This document shows positions 49,889-60,100 of a stretch of DNA of 64,000 bases, in pieces; position 1 is the stretch's first letter; every line of letters begins with the position of its first letter. The stretch spans positions 24,859 to 88,858 of the forward strand of contig NZ_LRDB01000007.1 of assembly GCF_001592935.1 (NCBI RefSeq), given 5' to 3'. Under the pieces are notes generated by a model. The model did not search any database. It was not told where the DNA came from and worked only from the letters and a program-made list of their open reading frames with translations. Source of the DNA: Roseivirga echinicomitans. Its GTDB lineage: Bacteria; Bacteroidota; Bacteroidia; Cytophagales; Cyclobacteriaceae. Both the position numbers and the translations under genes were made by a program.

Positions 49889-52243
49889 ATGCGCAAATTT
49901 TTACTTACGACATGTGTCGTATTGTGTACTGTACTCGCATCGGCTCAAGAAAAGGTCACCTTGAACGGTTATGTACGAGACGCCTCCAATGGAGAAGAAC
50001 TATTGGGGGTCACGGTTTTAGTAGTCGAAATTGGGAATGGAGTCATTTCCAATAATTACGGCTTCTATTCTATTACACTTGCACCGGGGAATTATACGGT
50101 CAAGTACAGTTTTATTGGTTATAAAACCATTGAACAGAAGATCACGCTGGATAAGGACATTGAATTGAACATTGCCCTTCCAGAAGAATTTACTGAATTG
50201 GAAGAGGTGGTAGTTACGGGCGAAAGTCCAATCGCGAATGTGTCTAGCATTCAAATGAGTAGGAATGATTTGGACATCAAGCAGGTGAAGAAACTTCCAG
50301 CACTTTTCGGTGAGCCTGATATTATTAAAACCATTCAGATGCTTCCTGGGGTGATTTCCGCAGGAGAAGGTACTTCCAGTTTCTTTGTTCGAGGAGGAAG
50401 TGCAGATCAGAATTTGATTTTGATTGATGAGGCACCCGTATATGATCCTTCACATTTGTTTGGTCTATTTTCGGTATTCAATGCTGATATCATCAAAGAT
50501 TCAGAACTCTATAAGGGGGGGATTCCATCCCGTTTTGGTGGAAGGCTTTCTTCCATTCTGGATGTAAGAACCCGAGATGGAAATAATAAGGAGTTTGAAG
50601 GGGAAGCTGGAATTGGCCTTTTGGCCAGTAGTCTTTCAGTGGAAGGGCCCATCAAGAAAGATGAAAGCTCCTATTTACTTTCCGTACGCAGGTCATATGT
50701 CGATTTGTTTTTAAGGGCCGCCAACAATGATAACTTAGTTTACTTTTATGATATCAACGCCAAGGTGAATTGGAGAGCGAACAATAAGAACCGCTTCTTT
50801 TTGTCGGTATATTCAGGACGAGATGATTTTAGTTTTGGTGAAGATTTTGGTTTCGACTGGGGGAACAAGACTGCCACGTTTCGTTGGAATCACCTGTTTA
50901 GTGACAAGCTGTTCTCAAACACTTCACTGATTGCTTCAAGCTTTGATTACGGTTTGGGTATCGAAGATCCAGTACAAGGGATTCGTTGGGATTCTAACCT
51001 ACAGGAATACAGTTTCAAAAATGACTTCAATTACTTTGCAAGCCCACAATTCGAATTGGATTTTGGGTATCACGTAACTTATAAGCGTTTTGCACCGGGC
51101 AAGATTACACCATCTAGTGATGAGTCTATTTTTAAAGCAACTGAATTACAGCATGAATATGCTTTAGACCATGCATTTTACCTTGGTGCACAACATGAAG
51201 TGTCCAAAAAACTCACCATGACCTATGGGGCTAGGCTGTCTGTTTTTCAGAGTGTAGGTAAGGGCGATGTGTATTTGTATGAAAACCCAAAGGATAATAT
51301 TGATCCAGTAAGAACGGATACGCTTTCCTTCAAAAGTTTTGAGCCCATCAAAACCTATGTGAATATTGAGCCACGTTTCTCTATGCGTTATATGCTGACT
51401 GAATCGAGTTCAATGAAAATGAGCTATAACCGAATGGTTCAGAACACCCATTTGATTTCTAGCGGAACCGTTCCTTTACCTTTCAATACGTGGGCACCAA
51501 GTAGTTATTATTTGAAACCTCAGGTTGCCGATCAGGTGGCCATAGGCTACTTCAAAAACCTAAATGATAATATGTATGAGTTTTCTGCGGAGGCTTATTA
51601 CAAGAAGATGGATAACGTGACCGATTTTGCGGATAACGCTCAGGTTTTTTTTAATACTGATTTGAGTACCGAGTACCGCCAAGGCGATGGAGAGGCTTAT
51701 GGTTTGGAACTCTTTTTACAGAAAAAAGAGGGAGCACTTACTGGTTTTATTGCTTACACTTTATCAAAAACAGAACGGACAATTGATGGCGTAAACGTGG
51801 GCAAAACCTTTTTAGCCAACTACGACAGACGACATAGTTTAAACATGCTAGCCACTTATGATTACAGCGATAAATGGTCATTTGGTGGAGGCTTTACCTA
51901 TGGAACTGGAAGGCCGACTACCATTCCTTCTGGCACTTACGAGTGGGGTGACGGATATTCTGCCGATGTAATTACCGAAAGAAATGGATACAATTTACCT
52001 GCCTTCCATAGGCTTGATTTGAGTGCCACTTTAACACCAAAATCTAACGCACATAAGAAGTGGAAGACCTCTTGGGTATTCTCTTTATATAATGCTTATA
52101 GTCGTAAGAATCCATTTTCGTTGTACACTCGTGTGAAACAAGATGATGATGGGAATACCATTGGTGATGGGAATGAGAAGGAGGCTAGAATGATCTATCT
52201 GTTCCCGATTCTACCTTCAGTTACTTATAATATCAAATTTTAA
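49889..52243 (+). CDS. TonB-dependent receptor with CarboxypepD_reg-like domain (DUF4249-linked type)
   Basis: 784 residues. Signal peptide MRKFLLTTCVVLCTVLASAQ, CarboxypepD_reg-like domain (~22-100, YVRDASNGEELLGVTVLV), a short segment ending LEEVVVTGE, then the plug (DIIKTIQMLPGVISAGEGTS, FFVRGGSADQNLILIDEAPVYDPSHLFG split into its blocks) and a ~550-residue barrel ending PSVTYNIKF. This plug pattern is the one paired with DUF4249 lipoproteins, and such a gene follows 16 bases later. Likely takes up a peptide, metal chelate or other small ligand. Substrate unknown. Confidence 0.92.
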   Translation: MRKFLLTTCVVLCTVLASAQEKVTLNGYVRDASNGEELLGVTVLVVEIGNGVISNNYGFYSITLAPGNYTVKYSFIGYKTIEQKITLDKDIELNIALPEEFTELEEVVVTGESPIANVSSIQMSRNDLDIKQVKKLPALFGEPDIIKTIQMLPGVISAGEGTSSFFVRGGSADQNLILIDEAPVYDPSHLFGLFSVFNADIIKDSELYKGGIPSRFGGRLSSILDVRTRDGNNKEFEGEAGIGLLASSLSVEGPIKKDESSYLLSVRRSYVDLFLRAANNDNLVYFYDINAKVNWRANNKNRFFLSVYSGRDDFSFGEDFGFDWGNKTATFRWNHLFSDKLFSNTSLIASSFDYGLGIEDPVQGIRWDSNLQEYSFKNDFNYFASPQFELDFGYHVTYKRFAPGKITPSSDESIFKATELQHEYALDHAFYLGAQHEVSKKLTMTYGARLSVFQSVGKGDVYLYENPKDNIDPVRTDTLSFKSFEPIKTYVNIEPRFSMRYMLTESSSMKMSYNRMVQNTHLISSGTVPLPFNTWAPSSYYLKPQVADQVAIGYFKNLNDNMYEFSAEAYYKKMDNVTDFADNAQVFFNTDLSTEYRQGDGEAYGLELFLQKKEGALTGFIAYTLSKTERTIDGVNVGKTFLANYDRRHSLNMLATYDYSDKWSFGGGFTYGTGRPTTIPSGTYEWGDGYSADVITERNGYNLPAFHRLDLSATLTPKSNAHKKWKTSWVFSLYNAYSRKNPFSLYTRVKQDDDGNTIGDGNEKEARMIYLFPILPSVTYNIKF

Positions 52244-52259
52244 TCGAGTCCATTTTAAG

Positions 52260-53105
52260 ATGAAAAATCTATATAAATATATTCTGTTTTCCTTCACTGT
52301 CTTCTTCGTTTCTTGTGAAGAAACCATCAATATCGACACTATTACATCTGAAACCAGGGTGGTGATTGATGGGGTATTAACGAATAATTCTGAGCTCAAT
52401 TTTATCAAGCTAAGCTATACAAGAGGATTCTATTCGATAGACCCAAACCCGGCCATTACTGATGCAGTAGTTACGGTTACAGACGATGCTAATAATGAAG
52501 TTGTATATGTGCACAATCCAAGTAATGACCCTTCTAAGAAAGGCTATTACTTTCCTCAAACGCCATATGCAGGCAGTATTTGGACGACTTATCGCCTAAA
52601 AGTGACAGTAGACGGTGTTGATTATACTGCTACAGAAACCATGTTGCCCGTAACAGAGATCGATTCACTGACCGTTATTATTGATGAAGAGGAAATGGAA
52701 GATCCTGACGAAGAGGGTGAGTTTTATGAGGTATTGTTTTATGCGAAAGAACCTCAGGATAGGGAGGATCATTACCTTTTTAAATTCTATAAGAATGGTT
52801 TAACGCTCAGGGATTTTGAGGGAGATATATACTTTTCGGACGATGATTTTTTGGGTGAATCCATTAGTGGTGTTCCCACAGCTGGTTATTATAAATTAGG
52901 TCAATATGCCAAGGTGGAAATGTATAGCATTAGCCGTGAGGCATTCATTTTCTATAATGATTTGTCTAATCTGTTGAATAGTGACGGGGGAATGTTTTCT
53001 CCGCCACCTGCGAACCCCCGAACCAATCTATCTAATGGAGCATTCGGTTACTTTCAAGTCAGTGCGGTAGATGTGATGGAAATAGAAGTGAAAGAACCGA
53101 ATTAA
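52260..53105 (+). CDS. DUF4249 family lipoprotein
   Basis: A 281-residue lipoprotein: signal MKNLYKYILFSFTVFFVSC (Cys19), then ETRVVIDGVLTNNSELNFIKLSYTRGFY, characteristic of DUF4249 start, and a beta-rich body with an acidic loop (IIDEEEMEDPDEEGEFYE). DUF4249 proteins are the SusD-like partner lids of the preceding receptor type. It ends before an intrinsic terminator. It is somewhat shorter than many members (300-400 residues), but the reading frame ends cleanly. Probably acts on the outer membrane surface in a two-protein uptake complex. Confidence 0.86.
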   Translation: MKNLYKYILFSFTVFFVSCEETINIDTITSETRVVIDGVLTNNSELNFIKLSYTRGFYSIDPNPAITDAVVTVTDDANNEVVYVHNPSNDPSKKGYYFPQTPYAGSIWTTYRLKVTVDGVDYTATETMLPVTEIDSLTVIIDEEEMEDPDEEGEFYEVLFYAKEPQDREDHYLFKFYKNGLTLRDFEGDIYFSDDDFLGESISGVPTAGYYKLGQYAKVEMYSISREAFIFYNDLSNLLNSDGGMFSPPPANPRTNLSNGAFGYFQVSAVDVMEIEVKEPN

Positions 53106-53132
53106 GAAATATTCAGTATCAAGCAATATGTC

Positions 53133-53168
53133 AAATGGGACTACCTGTCAGAGGAGTCCCATTTTTTT
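53133..53168 (+). terminator. Intrinsic terminator of the receptor/DUF4249 operon
   Basis: AAATGGGACT (53133-53142) and AGTCCCATTT (53155-53164) are perfect 10-base arms with a 12-base loop followed by TTTT. It lies 27 bases past the DUF4249 stop. Confidence 0.92.
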
Positions 53169-53247
53169 GTTTAATACGATTAGGTGAAGGACTAAATCGA
53201 TTCAATAAACTTAACAGGCAAATGGAATCTCCTTTTCAATATGGAGG

Positions 53248-53769
53248 CTAAAGCATTTTTCCACGCTGATTGAATTCTTTGATTTTCACATTCAAGGCTT
53301 TGAAATCTAATTTCCCATTGGTTTCAGTAAGGTGATCTAGAATGGCCAAGCCTTTATTCAATTGGCTGTCGATACTTTTTACTTTTCCAACAATGTAAAT
53401 GAGGTTACGCTGCTTGCCGGGGGTAAGGGTATGGAACAGCTCGGATCCGACTTCATCTTGATCTAGTAAAACCTTAAATGACTCGGGCATTGGCATACCA
53501 TATTCTGAATCGTCCTTTTCTAAAGTTACTTCAACTTTATCGCCCTCACTTATATTGAGTTCGGCTCTCGCTTTCTGGTTAATCAGAATGTAGCTTCCTT
53601 CATCCACCGGCATTAAAGCTGTATTGATGGTAGCTTTGTTATTGATCAGGCATTTTACTCGCCTGTTATTGCCATCCGTAAATTTCGCGGTTATTTCTGG
53701 GCTAACAGGCAAATGGTAGCTCCAATGGCCATAATGAAGTTGTTCTAAGGTGGTGGTAAAGGTGACCAA
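53248..53769 (-). CDS. DUF1905/YdeI-OmpD-associated family protein
   Basis: A 173-residue soluble protein: N-terminal DUF1905-like beta barrel (SYHLPVSPEITAKF, RRVKCLINNKATINTALMP) and a C-terminal helical YdeI/OmdA-type segment (ELFHTLTPGKQRNLIYIVGKVKS). It begins with TTG at 53769; no ATG exists in a sensible position. It lies 18 bases downstream of the glutaminyl cyclase gene and is probably cotranscribed with it. The biochemical role of the family is unknown. Confidence 0.8.
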   Translation of the reverse strand: MVTFTTTLEQLHYGHWSYHLPVSPEITAKFTDGNNRRVKCLINNKATINTALMPVDEGSYILINQKARAELNISEGDKVEVTLEKDDSEYGMPMPESFKVLLDQDEVGSELFHTLTPGKQRNLIYIVGKVKSIDSQLNKGLAILDHLTETNGKLDFKALNVKIKEFNQRGKML

Positions 53770-53787
53770 TGATCGAGAGTTAATAGC

Positions 53788-54582
53788 TTATTTTTCAGGA
53801 CTGCCTGTAAGTTTCAATACATAAATCAGTGGCCAAAGCTTGCCAGTCACCAATAATGACTTGGTCGATTCATGCCAAGCAATTCCGTTTAAAACGTCTG
53901 CATCAGGGTTCAGCAATCGGGTGCGGTAGGTTAAATCTGACAAGTCTAAGAAACCTTGGACTTCACCCGTCTTTGCATCAATTTTGGCAATTTGGTCTTT
54001 TTGGTAAATGTTTGCCCAAATAAAGCCATTCACATACTCAAGTTCGTTTAGGCTGCTTACTGCTACTCCTTTATAAGTAACATTCAGCTTACTGACTGCT
54101 GTAAGGCTGGCGGTGTCCAGAAACGAAAGCGAGTTCGATCCATCAGACATAATCAGGTTTTTACCATCGTGGGTCAATCCCCAGCCTTCGTTATTGTATT
54201 TGAATTCTCTTAGTAGCTCAAAGGTTTCTAAATCGTAAACAAAGCCCACTTTTTCTTGCCAAGTGAGTTGATAGATTTTGTTATTCAGAATTGTAATTCC
54301 TTCTCCAAAGTATTTGTCGTCAAGTATTACTTTTTTGTCTGGCTTTCCGGTCGAAGGGTCTACAATTCCAATCCAAGAAGCTTCTTGGCCTGTACTTTCA
54401 AATATTCTCCCTTTATGTACGAGCAGGCCCTGCGTGTAGGCAGAAGAATCGTGGGGCATTGTTTGCTCCACTTTGTAGCTGATTAGCTCAGGGTTGGCCA
54501 ATGAATACTTGTCTTTTTTAGAAGGAGTGCAAGAAATAGCGGCTAGGCTAAAGGTTAAGATAGAAAGGTGTATAAGCTTCAT
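53788..54582 (-). CDS. Glutaminyl-peptide cyclotransferase, lipoprotein
   Basis: 264 residues from ATG 54582 (MKLIHLSILTFSLAAISC), with Cys18 as the lipobox cysteine; the TTG four codons upstream is less likely. The mature domain is a five-bladed propeller of the plant/bacterial glutaminyl cyclase type: SSAYTQGLLVHKG, FGEGITILNNKIYQLTWQEK (in blocks), NNEGWGLTHDGKNLIMSDGS and NELEYVNGFIWANIY. It converts N-terminal glutamine to pyroglutamate on exported proteins or peptides. In Bacteroidota many exported proteins begin with Gln after signal cleavage, as several in this window do, so substrates are plausible. Confidence 0.92.
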   Translation of the reverse strand: MKLIHLSILTFSLAAISCTPSKKDKYSLANPELISYKVEQTMPHDSSAYTQGLLVHKGRIFESTGQEASWIGIVDPSTGKPDKKVILDDKYFGEGITILNNKIYQLTWQEKVGFVYDLETFELLREFKYNNEGWGLTHDGKNLIMSDGSNSLSFLDTASLTAVSKLNVTYKGVAVSSLNELEYVNGFIWANIYQKDQIAKIDAKTGEVQGFLDLSDLTYRTRLLNPDADVLNGIAWHESTKSLLVTGKLWPLIYVLKLTGSPEK

Positions 54583-54686
54583 GGCTAATGTCAAAGTTTA
54601 TTCAGAAATAAGAGGCAACCTAATATAGTTGAACCGAATTTAATTCAGTTTTGCCGCTTTGGCTCATAAACTTAAGGAACATCACC

Positions 54687-55292
54687 TTATTTCTCAGCCA
54701 GCTTAAGCAAATATTTCTTGAAACGTTTAGTGTCGTAATTGGCCATTCCAGTTTTGCTTACCACGATCTTGCCTTCAGGTGAAACCACAAAGGTAGATGG
54801 AACTACTCCAGTTTCGAAAACATCGGGTAGAGGAGTAGCTAATTTGTATACGGGGAAATCGAAGCCTTTTCGCTTGATCCATGCACGGGTGGTGCGCATT
54901 TCCTCATCGTGAGAAATCATCAAGAACACGATGTCATCTTTGTTTTCAATCTTGTTGTATAGCGAATTGATATTGGGCATTTCAGCCACACAAGGAGGGC
55001 ACCAGGTCGCCCAAATGTTGATGAAAATGGTTTTTCCTTTTAAATCACGAACGTCTATTTTATTACCTTCTTCATTCACCAGACGGAAATTGTAATCGGC
55101 ATCCACAACCTCATCAGCATCTAAAGCAGAGGCATTGACAACACCAGTAATTAATACAGCCTGTTGAACTTTGCCAAAAACTTCAGCTTGAGAACCCGTT
55201 AGATAAATGACCAAAAAAGCCACAACAACAACTGATAGCTCAATGATATCACGTTTGGTAACGCCTTTCTTTTTCTTACTCTTTTCCTCCAT
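54687..55292 (-). CDS. TlpA-family membrane-anchored thioredoxin
   Basis: 201 residues: a basic N terminus (EEKSKKKKGVTKR), one membrane helix (~19-33), then a periplasmic thioredoxin-like domain with the redox motif WCPPC (Cys98, Cys101) in NIWATWCPPCVAEMP and the cis-proline GVVPSTFVV near 165. It reduces disulfides or supports cytochrome c or other envelope maturation. The stop lies 104 bases from the glutaminyl cyclase start, so cotranscription is possible. Confidence 0.92.
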   Translation of the reverse strand: MEEKSKKKKGVTKRDIIELSVVVVAFLVIYLTGSQAEVFGKVQQAVLITGVVNASALDADEVVDADYNFRLVNEEGNKIDVRDLKGKTIFINIWATWCPPCVAEMPNINSLYNKIENKDDIVFLMISHDEEMRTTRAWIKRKGFDFPVYKLATPLPDVFETGVVPSTFVVSPEGKIVVSKTGMANYDTKRFKKYLLKLAEK

Positions 55293-55438
55293 TGCTGAAT
55301 TCTTTGTGCCTCAAGTTATAAAAACGGTCGGTGTTTCTTGTTAACAAACATGAAGAGAATGGACTTATTGGAAAAAAGGTTCAGATACGTTTTATGAAAT
55401 GATAACCTCTATGACAAGTAATGTAAAGGTCATCTTTA

Positions 55439-55798
55439 TCAATGAGAGAACTTCTTTATGGCTTCTTCTAGTGATTCAGCGAAGTTGATCTGCCTTAATT
55501 TATTACTTTCAAAAATGAAATTTTGAAGGCTCTTACTTTGATGGACTTCAAAATTTCCGATAATGGCCAGCTTAACCCTGTAGTTGGAGAATTTTTGAAG
55601 AATTTCGCCAGCAATCCCCGTTTTAAGATCGAAGAAATCAGAGGTGATATTGTCTTTGTGAAGAATTACATGATCAAAACCTTGATAGTATAAATTACCA
55701 AGAAGGTCTAAACCATCTTCTTTATCATTAATAACAAAACCTTCGGAGGTTACTTCTGCTATTTGAAACTCTCCGACTTCATGAATGTTAATATCCAT
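55439..55798 (-). CDS. DUF4180 domain protein
   Basis: 119 residues, soluble. DUF4180 features are INDKEDGLDLLGNLYYQGFDHVILHKDNI near 23-52, DFFDLKTGIAGEILQKFSNY near 54, and KLAIIGNF near 76, ending ESLEEAIKKF. No biochemical function is established for the family, which usually accompanies regulators or SRPBCC proteins as here. It follows the SRPBCC gene by 24 bases on the same strand, so the two probably share a transcript. Confidence 0.85.
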   Translation of the reverse strand: MDINIHEVGEFQIAEVTSEGFVINDKEDGLDLLGNLYYQGFDHVILHKDNITSDFFDLKTGIAGEILQKFSNYRVKLAIIGNFEVHQSKSLQNFIFESNKLRQINFAESLEEAIKKFSH

Positions 55799-55822
55799 TA
55801 TTAGCAGTTTTATTCTGATGAG

Positions 55823-56317
55823 TTAGTTGTTGAGCATTCCTTTAAGCGATTCGTTTTTGTTTCTTAAGTCCAATCCACCCTCATATACAGATTTTAGGTT
55901 GACGAGAAAGAAGGCCCAACCCGATGCACAGCCCAATCTTATTCCTTGTTTTGAGTTATCATCCGTGGGTATATTCTTTTGAGTAAGCTCAACCATTACG
56001 GTATCGTCAACCTGTGTGAGTTTAATGTCTACCAAGCATTCACCTGCAAAGGTAAATTGTAAAAAATCGCTGCCGTTGGCCTGGGTAATTCTCCCTTTTT
56101 CCACATCATCAAATAGAAACCACTGCCATTTGTAAGAACCGCCTTGACTTACGTGCTGGTTGGGCGTTAAGGCTTCTCCGTTTGAATTATAGAAAGTAGC
56201 CTCGCTCAAAAACCATTTTTCTATTTTCTCCGAAACCGTCCAAGCATCATATAATTCTGATAGACTTGATTGTACAGCAATTTTCTGTGTGAACGACTCC
56301 CAGTTAAAATTTTTCAT
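55823..56317 (-). CDS. SRPBCC/AHSA1-type START-fold protein
   Basis: 164 residues. It has the AHSA1-like pattern: AVQSSLSELYDAWTVSEKIEKWFLSEATF at the start, a central GGSYKWQWFLFDDVEKGRI, DFLQFTFAGE, and the C-terminal GIRLGCASGWAFFLVNLKSVYEGGLDLR. It forms a helix-grip ligand cavity. Function unknown. With DUF4180 it lies downstream of, and on the same strand as, a TetR gene (start of TetR further upstream), suggesting a small regulated unit. Confidence 0.86.
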   Translation of the reverse strand: MKNFNWESFTQKIAVQSSLSELYDAWTVSEKIEKWFLSEATFYNSNGEALTPNQHVSQGGSYKWQWFLFDDVEKGRITQANGSDFLQFTFAGECLVDIKLTQVDDTVMVELTQKNIPTDDNSKQGIRLGCASGWAFFLVNLKSVYEGGLDLRNKNESLKGMLNN

Positions 56318-56395
56318 GATTGTGTTTTTTGTTCCTTAAAGTGAATTTGACTAAAAGTTTCGGAACAAACAATAAATGGGAGAATACGCTTGGTA

Positions 56396-56989
56396 CTAGA
56401 CTTTTAATTTGAGAATGTCATAAGCATGGTGTTTATACTGCTGCATGATTTCATCTTTTTTGACTGCATTTTTCTCCATACATAGGTAATAGTATGCTCC
56501 TTCTAAAATCGTGTAGATCAGATTGGCCGTTCTTTTTGGGTCTTCCAACTCAATAGAACCTTCTTCTATGCATTCCACCAAATGTGACTCTAACCAAGCC
56601 CGTAGAGAGTCATGTAAGTCTTTGTATTTAGAACGAATCACGTTGTTTCTAAAAATCAGGCTGTAGCAACTATAATAGACATCGTCACTAATTAGCGCAT
56701 TCCATTTTCTTGAGAAGAGGTTGTTGAGTACTTCTCTTAAATGGTCAATTGCAGAACCGTCTTTTCGTGTGGTATAGATTTTCTGATAACGGCTCAAAAT
56801 GTAATCAATCAAGGCAAGCACGAGTTCGTCTTTGTTCTTAAAGTTATGCAAGATTAAGCTAGGGTTAACATTCATGGCTTCCGCAATCTTGGCAATAGAG
56901 GCATTGTGTAGCCCTTCTGCCTTAGCTGTTTTGTAGAAGGCTTTGACTATTTCTTGCCTCCTGAGGTCTTTTATGCTCTTTCTTCCCAT
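56396..56989 (-). CDS. TetR family transcriptional regulator
   Basis: 197 residues from ATG 56989 (MGRKSIKDLRRQEIVKAF); the open frame extends 20 codons upstream without a good start. The N-terminal HTH has ASIAKIAEAMNVNPSLILHNFKNKDEL near 29-55, and the C-terminal ligand domain is BetI-like (KRTANLIYTILEGAYYYLCM). It is divergent from the SusC/SusD operon (147 bases to its start), so it is a candidate repressor of that operon or of the SRPBCC-DUF4180 pair downstream. Confidence 0.88.
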   Translation of the reverse strand: MGRKSIKDLRRQEIVKAFYKTAKAEGLHNASIAKIAEAMNVNPSLILHNFKNKDELVLALIDYILSRYQKIYTTRKDGSAIDHLREVLNNLFSRKWNALISDDVYYSCYSLIFRNNVIRSKYKDLHDSLRAWLESHLVECIEEGSIELEDPKRTANLIYTILEGAYYYLCMEKNAVKKDEIMQQYKHHAYDILKLKV

Positions 56990-57136
56990 TAATTTTTCCA
57001 GTGATTCTGCAAGCCAAATATGGGGAAAATAGATTGAACAACTATTCAATTAAAAGTAAATCGCGGTTAATGATGAGGTAACATGCCGAGCCTACATTTG
57101 GGAGTCTAATATCTGCTAAAAACTAAAACGTAACTT

Positions 57137-60100
57137 ATGAAAGGATTAACATCCATTTTTTCAACCCAGCATCGGCAGCTCCGCAGAACATGCCTAATGT
57201 TGATGTGCTTATGTGTGTCTGTGCTTGGCTTTGCCCAAGATTTAAATGTAAAGGGTCTGATTTCAGATGTTGAAGGTCAGCCAATTTTTGGGGTGACTGT
57301 TTTTGAAAAAGGAACCACCAATGGAATGATCACAGGTGCTGATGGAGAGTATTCCATCAAAGTGAAAAGCCAAGAATCGGTAATCGTATTTTCGTTCGTT
57401 GGTTTTCTTTCTCAAGAGGTAACTGTAAACAATCAGTCGACTATTAACATTACGTTGGAAGAAGATATCAAAGAACTTCAGGAGTTTGTGGTAGTGGGTT
57501 ATGGTGTAGAAAAGAAAGTAAATCTTTCTGGTGCCGTAGATCAAGTTGATGCTCAGCAATTGGCAAAACGACCAATCAGCAGTGTAACCGAAGGACTTCA
57601 AGGGGTCATTCCTAACCTAAATATTGATAGTAATTCTGGTGCTCCGGGCGCTACACCTAATATTAACATTAGAGGTATTACTTCAATCAATGGAGGAAGC
57701 CCACTTATTTTAATTGACGGAGTTCCTTCAGATGCAGTGGAATTGAACCGTATTGCGCCACAGGACATTGAAAGTATTTCAGTAATTAAGGATGCTTCTT
57801 CAGCGGCCATTTATGGTGCAAGAGCAGCTTTTGGTGTGGTAATCATCACTACAAAAAATGGTTCGGACAAAATGAAGATCAGCTACTCTGGTTACACTTC
57901 AATGAACCAAGCCACAGTATTGCCAGACAAAATCACTGACCCTTATATCTACTCAAGATTGTTAGAAACGTCAACTGACAACACGCCTTGGGACAATATT
58001 AACTTCAGTGATCAGTATTATGCTTGGGCCAGAGATCGTTCAAACGATTCTTCATTGCCAGGGGTAAGAATGAATCCTACCAACGAAGCTGCTTGGGAGT
58101 ACATGGGGGGGGAAGATTGGTCGCGTCATTTTATGAAGGATCAGACTACTTCAAGCAACCACCAGCTTTCTATCAGTGGAGGTGACGATCGTACTAGTTA
58201 TTTGCTTTCAGGTTCATACAGTCATCAAGATGGAGTTTTGGCCATTGCCGATGATTACTTTGATAGATACACTGTGAGAAGTAAGGTTTCATACAAAGCC
58301 AACGATTGGTTAACCCTCAGTAACAACACTTATTTAACCACTACGGAAAGAAAGGAACCTTCTTACTTCGATATTACCTCTATCTACAATATTGCACCAA
58401 CCTCATGGGATGTTAACCCTGATGGAAGTTGGGCGAACTCTGAAGCTGGAGTAATTTCTGCTCAATTAACAGATGGTGGAGAGGATATCACTGAATTTAC
58501 AAGTGTTCAGTCTCAGTTTGGAGTACAAGCCGAATTGTTGAAAGATGTTTTGACTTTTAATACTGACTTCACTTTCAGAAGGGGAAGACAAGATAGAAAC
58601 TGGTTCCAAACAAAGTACAATATTGGTTTTGGCCCAAGTGACATTAGAGAACAAGGCAATAATTCAGCCTACAGATCAAGTACTGTTGAGAATTATTATG
58701 TGTTGAATAGCTACTTAAGCTATAGGCAACAATTTGGAGATCACGCCTTGAGCGGAACTTTAGGTTTCAACCAAGAACACAACCGTTGGAACTCCTTTAG
58801 CGCACAACGTAACAACGTTATTTCTGCTTCACTCCCTACAATAGCCTTAGCTACTGGAGATCAGTTTGTGGATGAAAATGTTTCTGAATGGGCTGTAAGA
58901 GGTGTTTTCTACAGACTTAATTACATCTATAACGACAAGTATATTGTTGAATTCAACGGTCGATATGATGGTGCTTCTAAGTTTCCTTCAAATAACCGTT
59001 ACGGATTTTTCCCTTCTGCTTCAGTGGCTTGGAGAGTAGACGAAGAAAACTTTATGGCTGGAATGAGAGACTGGGTAAGCCAGTTTAAACTGAGAGGCTC
59101 GATTGGGTCTTTGGGTAACCAAGCCATTGGTCCATATGAATACATTTCAACAATGGATGCTTACCAAGGAAACTACCTGATTGATGGAAAGCTTCCTTTA
59201 GAAATTTCTTCACCTCAATTGGTGTCAAATAACTTTTCTTGGGAAGAAGTAGTGACTAGAAACTTTGGTGTTGACATGGGATTCCTTGAAAACAAAGTAA
59301 CTGCATCGTTCGATATCTACAGAAGAGATACCAAAGGCATGTTGACTTTGGGTAGAGAGTTGCCAGACGTATTGGGTGCTACTGAACCAAAAGAAAACGC
59401 AGCCGATTTAAAAACTAACGGTTGGGAATTCTCTTTTGGTTACCAAAACGAAGTAAGCCTATCAGGCAAGCCATTGAACTTCAAAGCGGGCTTCAACTTA
59501 TCTGACAGCCGTTCTTTCATTACTAAGTTCGATAACCCAACTGGTAGCATTACTCAATTCTATGAAGGAATGGAGTTAGGCCAAATTTGGGGCCTCCAAA
59601 ACGATGGTTTTTTCAGGTCTGTGGAAGAAATTGATGCTTTAGATCAGAATGCCATTGTGCCTTGGGGAGCCATTTCAATTGTTGAAGGATGGCCAAAGTA
59701 CAAAGACCTCAACGGTGACAATAAGATCACTAAAGGCTATACTTTGGATGATACAAAAGATTTGTCAATCATCGGTAATCAATCACCAAGGTACCGCTAT
59801 GGGATGAACCTCTCTGCGGATTGGAATGGTTTTGACATTAGCGTTCTTTTTCAAGGAGTAGGAAAGAGAGATTACTATCCTTTAGATTACTTGTATTGGG
59901 GTTTTTATCAGCAGCCTTATGCTGGTGGATATGCTCACTTGAACGATTTCTACAGAGCCGAATCAGAAACTGGTGCCGATAGAGACAGACATTCGCAGTC
60001 ATATATAGATGCAGGTTTGGCCGATCAAAATTTGGATGCCAAATACCCTCACTTACAGTCTTGGTTAGCCGATAGAAACTTAGGTGAAAGAATTGACCAA

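Noticed and set aside
57263..57601. 112-residue minus-strand frame
   Set aside because: Antisense to the conserved N terminus and plug of SusC.
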